DNA from: Vagococcus acidifermentans
GTDB taxonomy: Bacteria > Bacillota > Bacilli > Lactobacillales > Vagococcaceae
Length of the DNA stretch: 64,000 nucleotides
Direction of reading: 5' to 3'
Assembly: GCF_003987655.1 (NCBI RefSeq)
Contig: NZ_NGKC01000001.1
Span: 248,001-312,000, forward strand
Part shown: positions 8,840 through 16,952 of the stretch, piece by piece
Position numbering within the stretch: position 1 is the stretch's first letter
Layout: the number at the start of each line of letters is the position of its first letter
Position numbers and translations under genes: made by a program
The notes under the pieces: model-generated
What the model saw: the letters and a program-made list of their open reading frames with translations, nothing else
What the model was told of the DNA's origin: nothing
Database searches by the model: none

Positions 8840-9727
8840 ATGAAGGGACGCACACAAATTGTCACATTATCGACCGGGCACCATGTCTGGACGCGTCGTG
8901 TGGGAAATGGCCCTGCCCATATTCTGCTTCTTCACGGCGGCCCCGGCATGACCCATGAGTATTTGGAGTCGCTGGCCGAATTTTTGTCACCAGAAGATGT
9001 ATCGTTATATTTTTATGACCAGCTGGGTTCTTATTATTCTGACCAGCCGGATGATCCATCGCTCTGGAACATGGCGCGGTTTAAGGGTGAAGTCGAAGAA
9101 GTCCGGCAGGCGCTGGGGTTGGAAGATTTTTATTTGTTCGGTTCCTCGTGGGGCGGATTTTTAGCGATTGACTATGCGCTTTCTCATCAGGAGTCTTTGA
9201 AGGCCCTTATATTATCCAATACCACCGCCAGCATCCGTTCCTACTGCGACTATATCACGGAACTCAGAAGCCGGGCACCTGAAGCTGTCCAAAAAAAATG
9301 GGCGGCGTATGAATCTCAAGGAAGTTATGACAATGAAGAATACACGCAACTGTTGGACGAGTATTTGAATAGCCGCTATATTTGCCGCTTGAGTCCATGG
9401 CCGGAGCCGGTGGTGCGGAGCTTTGACCGGGTGAATCAGCAGGTGTATGAAACCTTGCACGGTCCTAACGAATTTTTTGTGAGCGGCAATTACAAAGAAT
9501 GGGACAGATGGGAGCATCTTCAGGAAATAACTGTACCGACGCTGGTCCTTGGTGCAGAAAACGACTCCATGAGTGTGGCGGACCAGTACCGCATGGGAGA
9601 AAAACTGCCAAATGCCAGAGTGGCGATTTGTCCTGTCGGCAGTCATTTATCCATGTGGGATGACCAAGCCAATTATTTCCATTACCTAACAGAATTTTTA
9701 ACAGCAGTCGAATCGGGCAAGTTTTGA
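8840..9727 (+). CDS. pepI: proline iminopeptidase-like alpha/beta hydrolase
   Basis: Cytoplasmic serine peptidase of 295 aa (family S33) that removes N-terminal proline from small peptides. Visible motifs are HGGPG (oxyanion hole, near residue 33), the nucleophile elbow GSSWGG near residue 101, an aspartate in GAENDSM and a histidine in GSHLSMWDD near the C-terminus. The ATG at 8840 has AAAGGAGG seven bases upstream and is preferred over the in-frame start at 8810. It is a single gene between two terminated operons. In lactic acid bacteria PepI helps use peptides imported by transporters such as the one at 2.9 kb. Confidence 0.85.
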   Translation: MKGRTQIVTLSTGHHVWTRRVGNGPAHILLLHGGPGMTHEYLESLAEFLSPEDVSLYFYDQLGSYYSDQPDDPSLWNMARFKGEVEEVRQALGLEDFYLFGSSWGGFLAIDYALSHQESLKALILSNTTASIRSYCDYITELRSRAPEAVQKKWAAYESQGSYDNEEYTQLLDEYLNSRYICRLSPWPEPVVRSFDRVNQQVYETLHGPNEFFVSGNYKEWDRWEHLQEITVPTLVLGAENDSMSVADQYRMGEKLPNARVAICPVGSHLSMWDDQANYFHYLTEFLTAVESGKF

Positions 9728-9855
9728 CCCACAGTGAGCTGAAGGCTCCATAAAGACGCGTGGCACGGGCAGTGTTTGGCTTGTCATGCGTTTTTTTGAC
9801 ATGGACTGTCAACTAATGGATTTTATTCATAAATATGTCTAGAAACGTTCATAAA

Positions 9856-9878
9856 ACACTTGTTTAGTGTGATATAAT
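9856..9878 (+). promoter_or_regulatory. promoter of the split glycyl radical enzyme operon
   Basis: Perfect -10 box TATAAT at 9873-9878; the -35 box is poor. Just upstream is the inverted repeat ACACT-TGTTT-AGTGT (9856-9870), placed where a repressor or activator could control the promoter. The regulator is unknown. Confidence 0.55.
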
Positions 9879-9968
9879 AAATTCGTGGATAATAAAAGAA
9901 CGTCCGTTTTTTAGGGTGAATGCGACAACGTGCAAAAGGTTGCGACTTGCTATCAGGTCACCATAAAA

Positions 9969-9983
9969 ATGAAAGCGGATTCT
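9969..9983 (+). promoter_or_regulatory. cre-like catabolite control site
   Basis: ATGAAAGCGGATTCT fits the CcpA consensus WTGNAANCGNWNNCW at all fixed positions. It lies downstream of the promoter and 20 bases before the start of the glycyl radical enzyme gene, so CcpA would be expected to repress as a roadblock. Confidence 0.65.
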
Positions 9984-10003
9984 AAAAAGGAAGGAGTGTT
10001 ACA

Positions 10004-12262
10004 ATGGACAAGCTGAAAGGCGGTGTATTGGGGCAGGAAATTCGCAGCGGCAACGTGGCAAAAGTCGGCAGTACCAAGAGAATTCAAGAGCTAAACGGCA
10101 TGCTCCATGCCAACCGGCCGAATGTGGATATCACAAGAGCACGGGCCTATACCAACATTTACAAGCAGACAGAAGGACAGCCGCCGCTACGCCGGCGCTA
10201 CCAGGCTGCCGCGGAAGTTTACCGCACGTTGACGGATGTTGTATATGACCACGAACAGCTGGTGGGATGGCCGACACAGCGGATTCGCGGGGCCAATTTC
10301 GCAATTGAGCTGCATGCGCATTGGCTGGCGGAGGATTTGCCGAAACTGCGGAACCGGATTTACGACCCGTTTGAAATCACGGATGAGGATTACGCGGAAC
10401 TGATGGAGGTGCATATTCCCTACTGGAAGGATAAAACCTTGGCATCGCAGTGGCAGACATATGTATCGCCGGAAGAGTTCGAACGGGCGCAAACGGGCGG
10501 CGTGTCGGATGTCAGCAACTATATTTGCTCCAACGGGTCCCACTTTATCCCGTCGTGGCGCGATGTTATCGCCAATGGTTTCCAAAAGTACTATCATGAG
10601 GCGAAAGAGTTGCTTGAGAAGTTGGATCCGAATGATCCTGAGTCAATCGAAAAGAGAGAGTTTTACCAGGGGATTATGGAAGTTTCTCTGGCTATTCGTG
10701 ATTGGGGCAACAGGTTGTCGCAATCTTGTGCACGCAAAGCTGAGGAAGAAAAAGACCCCGTGCGCCGTCAAGAGCTGTTAAATATGTCGGAAATGGTTAA
10801 AAAAGTGCCGTGGGGTCCGGCGGAGAGTTTCTACGAAGCGTGTCAAACGGCGTGGAGTGTCTGCTTCTTCTTGTTTGTGGAAGGGGCGGGACCGTCCATC
10901 ACATGGGGACGCTTTGACCAGTACATGTATCCGTATTATAAAAAAGACCTTGAAGCTGGACGGATTACTCCTGAAAAAGCGCTGGAGCTGATTGAAGAAT
11001 TATACATCCGGGTCACGTCCAATGTCTGGTTTCAATCAACGAATATGGCAACGATTTTCGGCGGTTATTACCGCTACCCGCATCTGGATGTCGGCGGACT
11101 GGACGAGTTCGGTAAAGATGCCTCGAATGAATTGTCTTATTTGTGTCTGCGGGCGATGCGCTATGCGAAGACGACTTCCCCGGCCGTCAGCTTGCTGCTG
11201 CATCAAAAAACGCCGGATTCCCTGCTTTACGAGGCGTGCGAGCTGGCTGCAGAAGGCATGGGGCACCCGTCGTTCTTTAATTGCGAAGGGCTTTATCGAA
11301 TGTTGGAACGCCGGGCTGCCGGCAGTCAAGGTTACAGCAAGTACACCCGTGATCAGATTTTAACGCTTGGATCGCCGATTGGCTGTGTGGAACCGGGAGT
11401 CGAAGGGCTGCAGTATGGTCACACCGACTCGGGCATCATCAATGTAGCGGGCGCGGCTCTGTGTGCGGTGACAAATGGTGTGAAGGCGGAAAATGTCGAT
11501 GGTTCATTCTGCGGGAAAGTAGTCACGTATGAAAGCGGGGCACCTGAAACGCTGACGGATTGGGCGTCGTTTTTGACAGCAGTCAAAGGACAAATCACCT
11601 ACGCCATCAAAGAAGCCCACGCTAATCTGATTATTTGTGAAAAACTTTTGGCAGAGCAGTTCAACTTGCCGACGTTCACCATGCTTCTGACAGGTGCAAT
11701 TGAAAAAGGAAAGGATGCCACGGCCGGCGGTTCCTATGCTGATGTCGGCCCGACGATGAACATGCTGGGCTTTGCGACGATGGTCGACTCCGTTGCCGCT
11801 GTCAAAAAAGTGGTGTATGAGGACAAAGAAGCAACACTGGCGGAAGTCCGTGATGCGTGTCTTGCCAATTTTAAAGGGTATGAAACATTGCAGATGAAAT
11901 TGCAGAGCGCTCCTAAATATGGCAACGACGACGATTTTGCCGATGATATCGCCAGCGACTTGTGGCGGCATTTTGCAGAAGTGACGAACTCGCTGAAGAT
12001 GTACCGGGGTCATTACTGCGATGCGGCAGTGCAGATGGTCCAGTCCAATGTCGGATTCGGTGCGATGACCGGTGCGACGCCGAACGGCCGCTTGGCAGGC
12101 ACGCCGGTGTCGGACACGATGTCGGCCAGCCAGCAGGCGGATACGCAAGGCCCGACGGCTGCCGCGAGAAGTTACAGCAAACTTGATTTCCCGCTGTTTA
12201 GAAACGGCACGCTGCTGAACATGTGGGTCAGCGGTTCTGAATTGATTCGAGCAGACGGTTAA
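10004..12262 (+). CDS. glycyl radical enzyme, large subunit without its radical domain
   Basis: Oxygen-sensitive radical enzyme of the pyruvate formate-lyase/dehydratase superfamily, 752 aa. The catalytic cysteine is Cys461 in GCVEPG. The C-V-E-P form is that of diol/amine dehydratases and lyases, not of pyruvate formate-lyase. A PFL-like barrel fills most of the chain. The protein stops at LLNMWVSGSELIRADG, exactly where normal members continue into the glycyl radical domain. That domain is encoded by the next gene, in the same frame but behind TAA, TGA and TAG stops and its own RBS. AAGGAAGGAG precedes the ATG. The activase gene follows. Substrate unknown; proximity to the ascorbate operon may be chance. 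Confidence 0.88.
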   Translation: MDKLKGGVLGQEIRSGNVAKVGSTKRIQELNGMLHANRPNVDITRARAYTNIYKQTEGQPPLRRRYQAAAEVYRTLTDVVYDHEQLVGWPTQRIRGANFAIELHAHWLAEDLPKLRNRIYDPFEITDEDYAELMEVHIPYWKDKTLASQWQTYVSPEEFERAQTGGVSDVSNYICSNGSHFIPSWRDVIANGFQKYYHEAKELLEKLDPNDPESIEKREFYQGIMEVSLAIRDWGNRLSQSCARKAEEEKDPVRRQELLNMSEMVKKVPWGPAESFYEACQTAWSVCFFLFVEGAGPSITWGRFDQYMYPYYKKDLEAGRITPEKALELIEELYIRVTSNVWFQSTNMATIFGGYYRYPHLDVGGLDEFGKDASNELSYLCLRAMRYAKTTSPAVSLLLHQKTPDSLLYEACELAAEGMGHPSFFNCEGLYRMLERRAAGSQGYSKYTRDQILTLGSPIGCVEPGVEGLQYGHTDSGIINVAGAALCAVTNGVKAENVDGSFCGKVVTYESGAPETLTDWASFLTAVKGQITYAIKEAHANLIICEKLLAEQFNLPTFTMLLTGAIEKGKDATAGGSYADVGPTMNMLGFATMVDSVAAVKKVVYEDKEATLAEVRDACLANFKGYETLQMKLQSAPKYGNDDDFADDIASDLWRHFAEVTNSLKMYRGHYCDAAVQMVQSNVGFGAMTGATPNGRLAGTPVSDTMSASQQADTQGPTAAARSYSKLDFPLFRNGTLLNMWVSGSELIRADG

Positions 12263-12286
12263 TGAAACGAATGGAGGTAGAACAGC

Positions 12287-12583
12287 ATGCAGACAATACG
12301 TGATATGGAATTGTCCTGTCCGGATGCAACATATGTTGAACCGGCATATAAAGAGGCGGGCATGGCAAACTTTTGCAACTTGGTGAGGACCATGCTGAAT
12401 GATTACGGGGTGTACCATGTGCAGTTCAATACAATTAACAAAGAAACATTGATTGATGCGAAAGCCCACCCGGAGAATTATCCGACATTGATGGTCCGGG
12501 TGGCAGGCTACAGTGTCTACTGGACCGATATCAGCGAACGCGTCCAAGACGACATCATCGCCCGAACAGAGCATACGTTTTAA
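12287..12583 (+). CDS. separate glycyl radical domain (small subunit)
   Basis: Protein of 98 aa carrying the glycyl radical loop RVAGYSVYWTDI with the radical glycine at residue 74, followed by VQDDIIARTEHTF. This is the C-terminal domain of glycyl radical enzymes as an independent chain. Residues 1-25 are an extra N-terminal segment with no match in the usual single-chain enzymes. Residues 26-50 (MANFCNLVRTMLNDYG, HVQFN) resume the family sequence where the large subunit ended. It has its own RBS TGGAGGT nine bases before the ATG. It differs from the YfiD/GrcA spare-part proteins, which carry a different N-terminus. It probably docks on the 10004-12262 product to make the active enzyme. Confidence 0.86.
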   Translation: MQTIRDMELSCPDATYVEPAYKEAGMANFCNLVRTMLNDYGVYHVQFNTINKETLIDAKAHPENYPTLMVRVAGYSVYWTDISERVQDDIIARTEHTF

Positions 12584-12604
12584 GACAGGCTGGAGGCAAA
12601 GCAA

Positions 12605-13552
12605 ATGGCAAAGACAGCAGTGATATTCGATATAGAAAGATTTCGCAACGAGGACGGCCCAGGAATACGCACGATTATTTTTTTCAAAGGCTGTCCGCTG
12701 AGATGCGACTGGTGCAGCAACCCATTTGGTTTAGCTCCTGCGCCTCAGTTGGTTGTTAATCAGGAACGGTGTGTCGGCTGCGGCAACTGTGTGACAGTCT
12801 GCCCGGATGTCAACCGTCTTGTCAATCAAACAGTTTGTGCTGATTTTTCCAAATGCCGGACTTGCGGGAAATGTGTGCCGGTTTGTCCGGTCGACGCCCG
12901 GAAAATAACGGGGAAAGAGTACACGGTTCACGATTTGTTTCAGGAAGTGGCGAAAGACGCGGCCTTTTACCGGAGAAGCGGCGGCGGTGTGACATTGTCC
13001 GGCGGCGAAGTACTGCTTCAATATGAGGCTGCCGCAGACTTGCTGAAACGGTGCCGGAAGAATTATATTTCTACATGTATCGAAACGTCGGCCTTTGCCC
13101 CTTGGGAACAACTGGAACAAGTGGCACGTTACTGCGATTATGTATTTGTTGACTTGAAACATACTGATGACATGAAACACAAAGAACGTGTCGGAGTGTC
13201 CAATATACTGATACTGTCAAATATTCAACGGCTGTGTTCATATGCAGCGGAGCGGGAAACGGTCGTTATCGTGCGCAAACCGATTATTCCGGGCTATAAT
13301 GACGATGACGCAGAAACGATAAGAACAGCCGAGTTTTTGTCACATCTGGCCGGCTCGCCGGAGATAAACCTGCTCCCGTACCACAACTTCGGGGAGTCTA
13401 AATATGAGATGATTGGGCTGACTTATCCGATGAGCAGCACACCAGTCCTTGAGGAGACCAGTCCTGAAATGAAACGGGTGCAGGCCCTTCTTCAGGCGTA
13501 TGCACCGGCCAATCGGGTAAGTATCGGCGGCGGAGAAATTGCTGCAAAATAA
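12605..13552 (+). CDS. glycyl radical enzyme activase (radical SAM)
   Basis: Activating enzyme of 315 aa that uses S-adenosylmethionine and a 4Fe-4S cluster to place the radical on the glycine of its partner. The radical-SAM cysteines are Cys30, Cys34 and Cys37 (GCPLRCDWCSNP). Two ferredoxin-like clusters follow (CVGCGNCVTVCP and CRTCGKCVPVCP, about residues 55-100), as in activases of the dehydratase-type branch. SGGEVLL is the SAM-binding GGE motif. It follows the small subunit by 21 bases and ends the operon at the terminator at 13.58 kb. It must recognise a radical domain presented as a separate protein. Confidence 0.93.
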   Translation: MAKTAVIFDIERFRNEDGPGIRTIIFFKGCPLRCDWCSNPFGLAPAPQLVVNQERCVGCGNCVTVCPDVNRLVNQTVCADFSKCRTCGKCVPVCPVDARKITGKEYTVHDLFQEVAKDAAFYRRSGGGVTLSGGEVLLQYEAAADLLKRCRKNYISTCIETSAFAPWEQLEQVARYCDYVFVDLKHTDDMKHKERVGVSNILILSNIQRLCSYAAERETVVIVRKPIIPGYNDDDAETIRTAEFLSHLAGSPEINLLPYHNFGESKYEMIGLTYPMSSTPVLEETSPEMKRVQALLQAYAPANRVSIGGGEIAAK

Positions 13553-13575
13553 TCTGAATGTCTCATCATGTAAAG

Positions 13576-13608
13576 CTGCGGAAAGTAAGGTTCTCCGCAG
13601 TTTTTTTT
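13576..13608 (+). terminator. Rho-independent terminator of the glycyl radical operon
   Basis: CTGCGGA/TCCGCAG stem (13576-13600), then eight T. Confidence 0.9.
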
Positions 13609-13613
13609 GCAAA

Positions 13614-13662
13614 AAACCCGGCTCACAGCGGATGTTAGTTAAACGCTGTGAGCCGGGTTTTA
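13614..13662. terminator. bidirectional terminator between activase and DeoR gene
   Basis: Arms AAAACCCGGCTCACAGCG and CGCTGTGAGCCGGGTTTT (18 bp, perfect) with a 13-base loop. On the minus strand it ends the DeoR gene, with T run TTTTTT; on the plus strand it backs up the previous terminator. Confidence 0.9.
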
Positions 13663-13665
13663 AGT

Positions 13666-14433
13666 TTAGGTCGGTACTTGGATAACTCTTACCCCTTGCT
13701 TTTCAATGGCGGTCAGACACGCCTGATCAGCAAAGGTATCCGTAATCAAAGTATCAATATCAGATATCTCGCCGATGGTGAAATTGGAAGACTTGCCGAT
13801 TTTACGGTAATCTGCGACGACAACCAGTTTGCCGGAGTTTTCAATAATTTTTGAATTGATGCGCGCTTCGTGCATGACAGAAGTCGAAATACCGGTTGAC
13901 AGAGCGAGTCCGCTGCAGCCGATAATGCTGATATCGGAACGGGCAGCGGAAAATGACTCCATCGCAATGTCGCCAGACAGCGCCTGTTTCGGGTACCTGA
14001 TTTCGCCGCCGCTTAAAATAATAGCGGATTTCGGATTATGTTCCATACCGATGACCGTCGTGTTGTTTGTCAGCAAACTGATGGCTTTATCTTTTAAATA
14101 AGCGAGTGCTTGGACAGCCGTGCTGCTCGTGTTGATAAAGACGGTATCTCTGTCATCGACATAGGAGGCGGCTTCTTTAGCGAGGCACTTTTTGATATGT
14201 TCAATGGGTTCGCTCGCTACAAGCTGCGAGTCATCCAGCGGCAGGAGCTCGATTTTTCCGAAAGACTGCCTGATTTGCCCCATTTCGCTGAGCACGCTGC
14301 AATCTCTGCGGACAGTCATTTCAGAAACATTCAGTTTGCGGCTCAGCGTTTTGACGTTGGAGACTTCCAAATCTTGCAATATACTGATTAATAATTTTCT
14401 CCGGTCTGCTACTTCTTCGTGTGAGCGTTTCAT
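13666..14433 (-). CDS. DeoR-family transcriptional regulator
   Basis: Regulator of 255 aa with an N-terminal winged helix (residues 1-65; VSNVKTLSRKLNVSEMTVRRDCSVL) and a DeoRC sugar-phosphate sensor domain (about 75-235; TVFINTSSTAVQALAYL, LLTNNTTVIG, SGGEIRYPKQALSG). It is the second gene of a minus-strand pair behind the membrane protein gene, 20 bases apart. The pair is divergent from the ula operon, so this is probably the ula repressor (UlaR type). Candidate operators lie in the divergent promoter region at 15.26-15.33 kb. Control of the glycyl radical operon is also possible but has no direct support. Confidence 0.85.
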   Translation of the reverse strand: MKRSHEEVADRRKLLISILQDLEVSNVKTLSRKLNVSEMTVRRDCSVLSEMGQIRQSFGKIELLPLDDSQLVASEPIEHIKKCLAKEAASYVDDRDTVFINTSSTAVQALAYLKDKAISLLTNNTTVIGMEHNPKSAIILSGGEIRYPKQALSGDIAMESFSAARSDISIIGCSGLALSTGISTSVMHEARINSKIIENSGKLVVVADYRKIGKSSNFTIGEISDIDTLITDTFADQACLTAIEKQGVRVIQVPT

Positions 14434-14453
14434 GATGTCACATCCTTATGCGT

Positions 14454-15197
14454 TTAATTGATTAAAGTTTTTTGTGCGAGAGCTGAATGTTTGGCAGCAT
14501 TCAGCGAGTCATTCAAGGCGCGATAGGAATCGGCCAGCATGGTATTCAAATAAGATTTTTCGCGGTTATTCAAGCGTGTCGTGTCGACTTTTTTAAAAGC
14601 TTTGACACTTCTGCTGTAGCGGTTGTCAAGTGCGTACGCGACGCCGGCGATTTCATCCCAGGAAAAAAGCGGGCTGTACGCCTTTTGCTTGAGTTTTTTT
14701 ATATCTTTTAAATGAGCTGCGGCTTCTTTGCCGGCCGCGGTATCTCCTAGAAAATAATGGCAGTGCAGCTGATTGTGATAATAGATGAATAAATTATCAA
14801 CAGTAGACCGGAAAAACGTTTGGTGCGTATCCATGTGCGCCAAACAGTCGCGGTATCTTTTCTCGTCCAGCAGCAAAAGGGAATCGAACAGAATGAGAGA
14901 ATGTTTGAAGCCGTTGAATAGGTCTCTCTGTCTCAGTTTTTTTTGCCTGCTTTTTGCCAGTTCGATGTTGGTATCAACTGTCAGGGCTTCAATCATATCC
15001 CGGTAAAGTTTCTTTAAATAATCGTAGTAAAGAGTGATGCCTAACACGGCAATGCCTACTATACTGTAAAACAACTTCAGTTTATAATCACTTGCACTGA
15101 AAATTAGTTTCCCCATGTACAGCATGAAAACAAAATAAAGAAGCCAATGGAAAACGATTTTCAGACTGCTGATGATGCTCCAACTCCATTTTCTCAT
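14454..15197 (-). CDS. membrane protein of unknown function upstream of DeoR
   Basis: Protein of 247 aa that I do not recognise. Two hydrophobic helices lie near the N-terminus (about residues 12-32 and 40-60). The rest is a charged, helical cytoplasmic domain with a repeating pattern reminiscent of TPR helices (YHNQLHCHYFLGDTAAGKEA, AGVAYALDNRYSRSVKAF, MLADSYRALNDSLNAAKHS). It is the first gene of the minus-strand operon with the DeoR regulator and is divergent from ulaG, which suggests a link with regulation or sensing for the ascorbate system. No function can be assigned. Confidence 0.7.
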   Translation of the reverse strand: MRKWSWSIISSLKIVFHWLLYFVFMLYMGKLIFSASDYKLKLFYSIVGIAVLGITLYYDYLKKLYRDMIEALTVDTNIELAKSRQKKLRQRDLFNGFKHSLILFDSLLLLDEKRYRDCLAHMDTHQTFFRSTVDNLFIYYHNQLHCHYFLGDTAAGKEAAAHLKDIKKLKQKAYSPLFSWDEIAGVAYALDNRYSRSVKAFKKVDTTRLNNREKSYLNTMLADSYRALNDSLNAAKHSALAQKTLIN

Positions 15198-15254
15198 ATA
15201 ATGTTCACCTCACGTAAAATTATAACATAAACAAAAGTTATTACCATATAAAGA

Positions 15255-15325
15255 CTTTAAATTAACATAAAAAAAGTTAGTTTAACATATAACGAACTTG
15301 AAAGCGATTGAAATCATGTTAAACT
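15255..15325. promoter_or_regulatory. divergent ula control region with DeoR-type operators
   Basis: An AT-rich divergent region. AGTTTAACAT (15279-15288) and ATGTTAAACT (15316-15325) form an exact inverted repeat 27 bases apart. A related half site AATTAACAT is at 15260-15268. Repeated half sites of this kind fit a DeoR-family regulator, and the regulator gene is next door. A weak cre-like match (TGAAAGCGATTGAA, 15299-15312) lies between the repeats. Confidence 0.6.
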
Positions 15326-15362
15326 TAACGTGTAACTTGTTAGTGCAAGAGGGGGAAAAATT

Positions 15363-16427
15363 GTGGCAAATGTAAACGATGTGACACGAGAAAACTGGAT
15401 AATGTCGACCTTTCCTGAGTGGGGGACATATCTTAATGAAGAAATCGAAAAGGTGCAGGTGGCTGAAGGGACGGTCGCCATGTGGTGGCTTGGGTGTACT
15501 GGTATTTGGCTAAAGAGTCATGAAAACACGAATATTTTATGTGATTTGTGGTGCGGCACTGGTAAGCGGTCTCACGGCGACGGATTGATGAAGAAAGGTC
15601 ATCAGATGATGCGCATGAGCGGCGTCCGCAACATGCAGCCCAATTTGCGGACACAGCCGTTTGTGATTGACCCGTTTGCAATCAAAGATGTGGATGCGCT
15701 GGTTGTGACACACATTCATTCAGACCATCTGGACATCAATACAGCAGCGGCCGTTCATCAAAACTGCCCAGACGCGTTGTTTATCGGTCCGGCGGAAGTC
15801 GTGGACACGTGGCTTAGATGGGGCATTCCTAAAGAAAAAACAGTGGTGGTAAAACCGGGCGATGAAGTCGCCGTCAAAGACATCACGGTTGTGGCACTGG
15901 AAGCCTTCGACCGGACAGCGCTCATCACCTGTGACGATCCAAAACGGACACTGAAAGGGCACATGCCGCAGGAGATGGATGTGATTGCTGTTAACTATTT
16001 GTTTAAAACAAGCGGCGGCAATATTTATCACGCGGGCGATTCGCATTACTCCAATTATTTTGCCAAACACGGCAATGACCATCAGATTGATGTTTGCCTC
16101 GGTGCTTACGGCGAGAACCCGCGGGGGATCACGGACAAATTAACATCGGTAGACATATTGAGAATGGCAGAGTCGTTGAATGCCAAGGTCGTCATTCCTG
16201 TCCATCATGACATCTGGTCGAATTTCATGGCAGACCCGAAGGAAATCATCGAGCTGTGGCGGTTCAAAAAAGACCGACTCAACTATGCTTTTAAACCGTA
16301 CATTTGGCAGGTCGGCGGCAAATTCACTTACCCGTTAAATAAAGATGATTTGGAATTTAATTTTTACCGCGGATTTGATGATGCGTTCATTGATGAAAAC
16401 GATACGCCGTTCACGTCATTTTTATAA
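15363..16427 (+). CDS. ulaG: L-ascorbate-6-phosphate lactonase
   Basis: Cytoplasmic metallo-beta-lactamase-fold hydrolase of 354 aa that opens the lactone of L-ascorbate-6-phosphate to 3-keto-L-gulonate-6-phosphate. The metal motif THIHSDHLD is at about residue 118. The family run [13 protein letters not shown] occurs near residue 40 and [11 protein letters not shown] near residue 225. Full length for UlaG. GTG start seven bases after GAGGGGG. It is the first gene of the ula operon and is divergent from the DeoR/membrane gene pair. Confidence 0.93.
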   Translation: MANVNDVTRENWIMSTFPEWGTYLNEEIEKVQVAEGTVAMWWLGCTGIWLKSHENTNILCDLWCGTGKRSHGDGLMKKGHQMMRMSGVRNMQPNLRTQPFVIDPFAIKDVDALVVTHIHSDHLDINTAAAVHQNCPDALFIGPAEVVDTWLRWGIPKEKTVVVKPGDEVAVKDITVVALEAFDRTALITCDDPKRTLKGHMPQEMDVIAVNYLFKTSGGNIYHAGDSHYSNYFAKHGNDHQIDVCLGAYGENPRGITDKLTSVDILRMAESLNAKVVIPVHHDIWSNFMADPKEIIELWRFKKDRLNYAFKPYIWQVGGKFTYPLNKDDLEFNFYRGFDDAFIDENDTPFTSFL

Positions 16428-16470
16428 TCTGGTTGCTTGATAGTAATTTGAACTGTAAGGAGAGAAGCCG

Positions 16471-16929
16471 ATGTTACGATATTTTTCAGATAACCATCTA
16501 ATTAAATTTTCAGAAGAACAACCGGCAAATTGGGAAGATGCGATACGCATGAGCGGCGAAATCATGAAGGAGAAGGGACTGATTACTGACCAGTACGTAA
16601 AAGACGTGATCCGCGATGTTCATGAATATGGTCCGTACATCGTTATTGTGCCGGGCGTTGCGATGCCGCACTCCTCTGCTGAGAGCGAAGGGGTGCTGGG
16701 CACAGGGATCGGTTTAACCATTATGCCGCAAGAAGTGTCCTTTGAAGAGGGGAATCCTGAAAAAAGCGCTAAGCTGTTCTTTATGCTGGCGGCAAAAGAT
16801 CAGGATGCCCATATAACCAATATCGCAAAATTGTCTGACCTGCTGATGCAGGAAAACATGGTAGAGGAATTATTGGATATTAAAACGATGTCTGACTATA
16901 CAGCTGTGATGACCAAGCACGGTATGTGA
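16471..16929 (+). CDS. ulaC: PTS system ascorbate-specific EIIA
   Basis: Cytoplasmic phosphocarrier of 152 aa that takes phosphate from HPr and gives it to EIIB. The phosphorylated residue is His67 in GVAMPHSSAE. The fold follows the mannitol/fructose EIIA class used by ascorbate PTS. RBS AAGGAGAG is eight bases before the ATG. It sits between the lactonase and the EIIC gene. Confidence 0.9.
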   Translation: MLRYFSDNHLIKFSEEQPANWEDAIRMSGEIMKEKGLITDQYVKDVIRDVHEYGPYIVIVPGVAMPHSSAESEGVLGTGIGLTIMPQEVSFEEGNPEKSAKLFFMLAAKDQDAHITNIAKLSDLLMQENMVEELLDIKTMSDYTAVMTKHGM

Positions 16930-16952
16930 CAGGCAGAGAGGGGATTAGGAAA

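Noticed and set aside
12260-12286. Selenocysteine or pyrrolysine read-through joining the two glycyl radical genes
   Set aside because: TAA comes first, then TGA and TAG follow in the same frame, and the second gene has its own RBS and start, so read-through is not plausible.
11504-12604. 366-codon open frame on the minus strand
   Set aside because: It lies opposite the glycyl radical enzyme genes, which have clear family motifs and binding sites; its translation shows no family motif.
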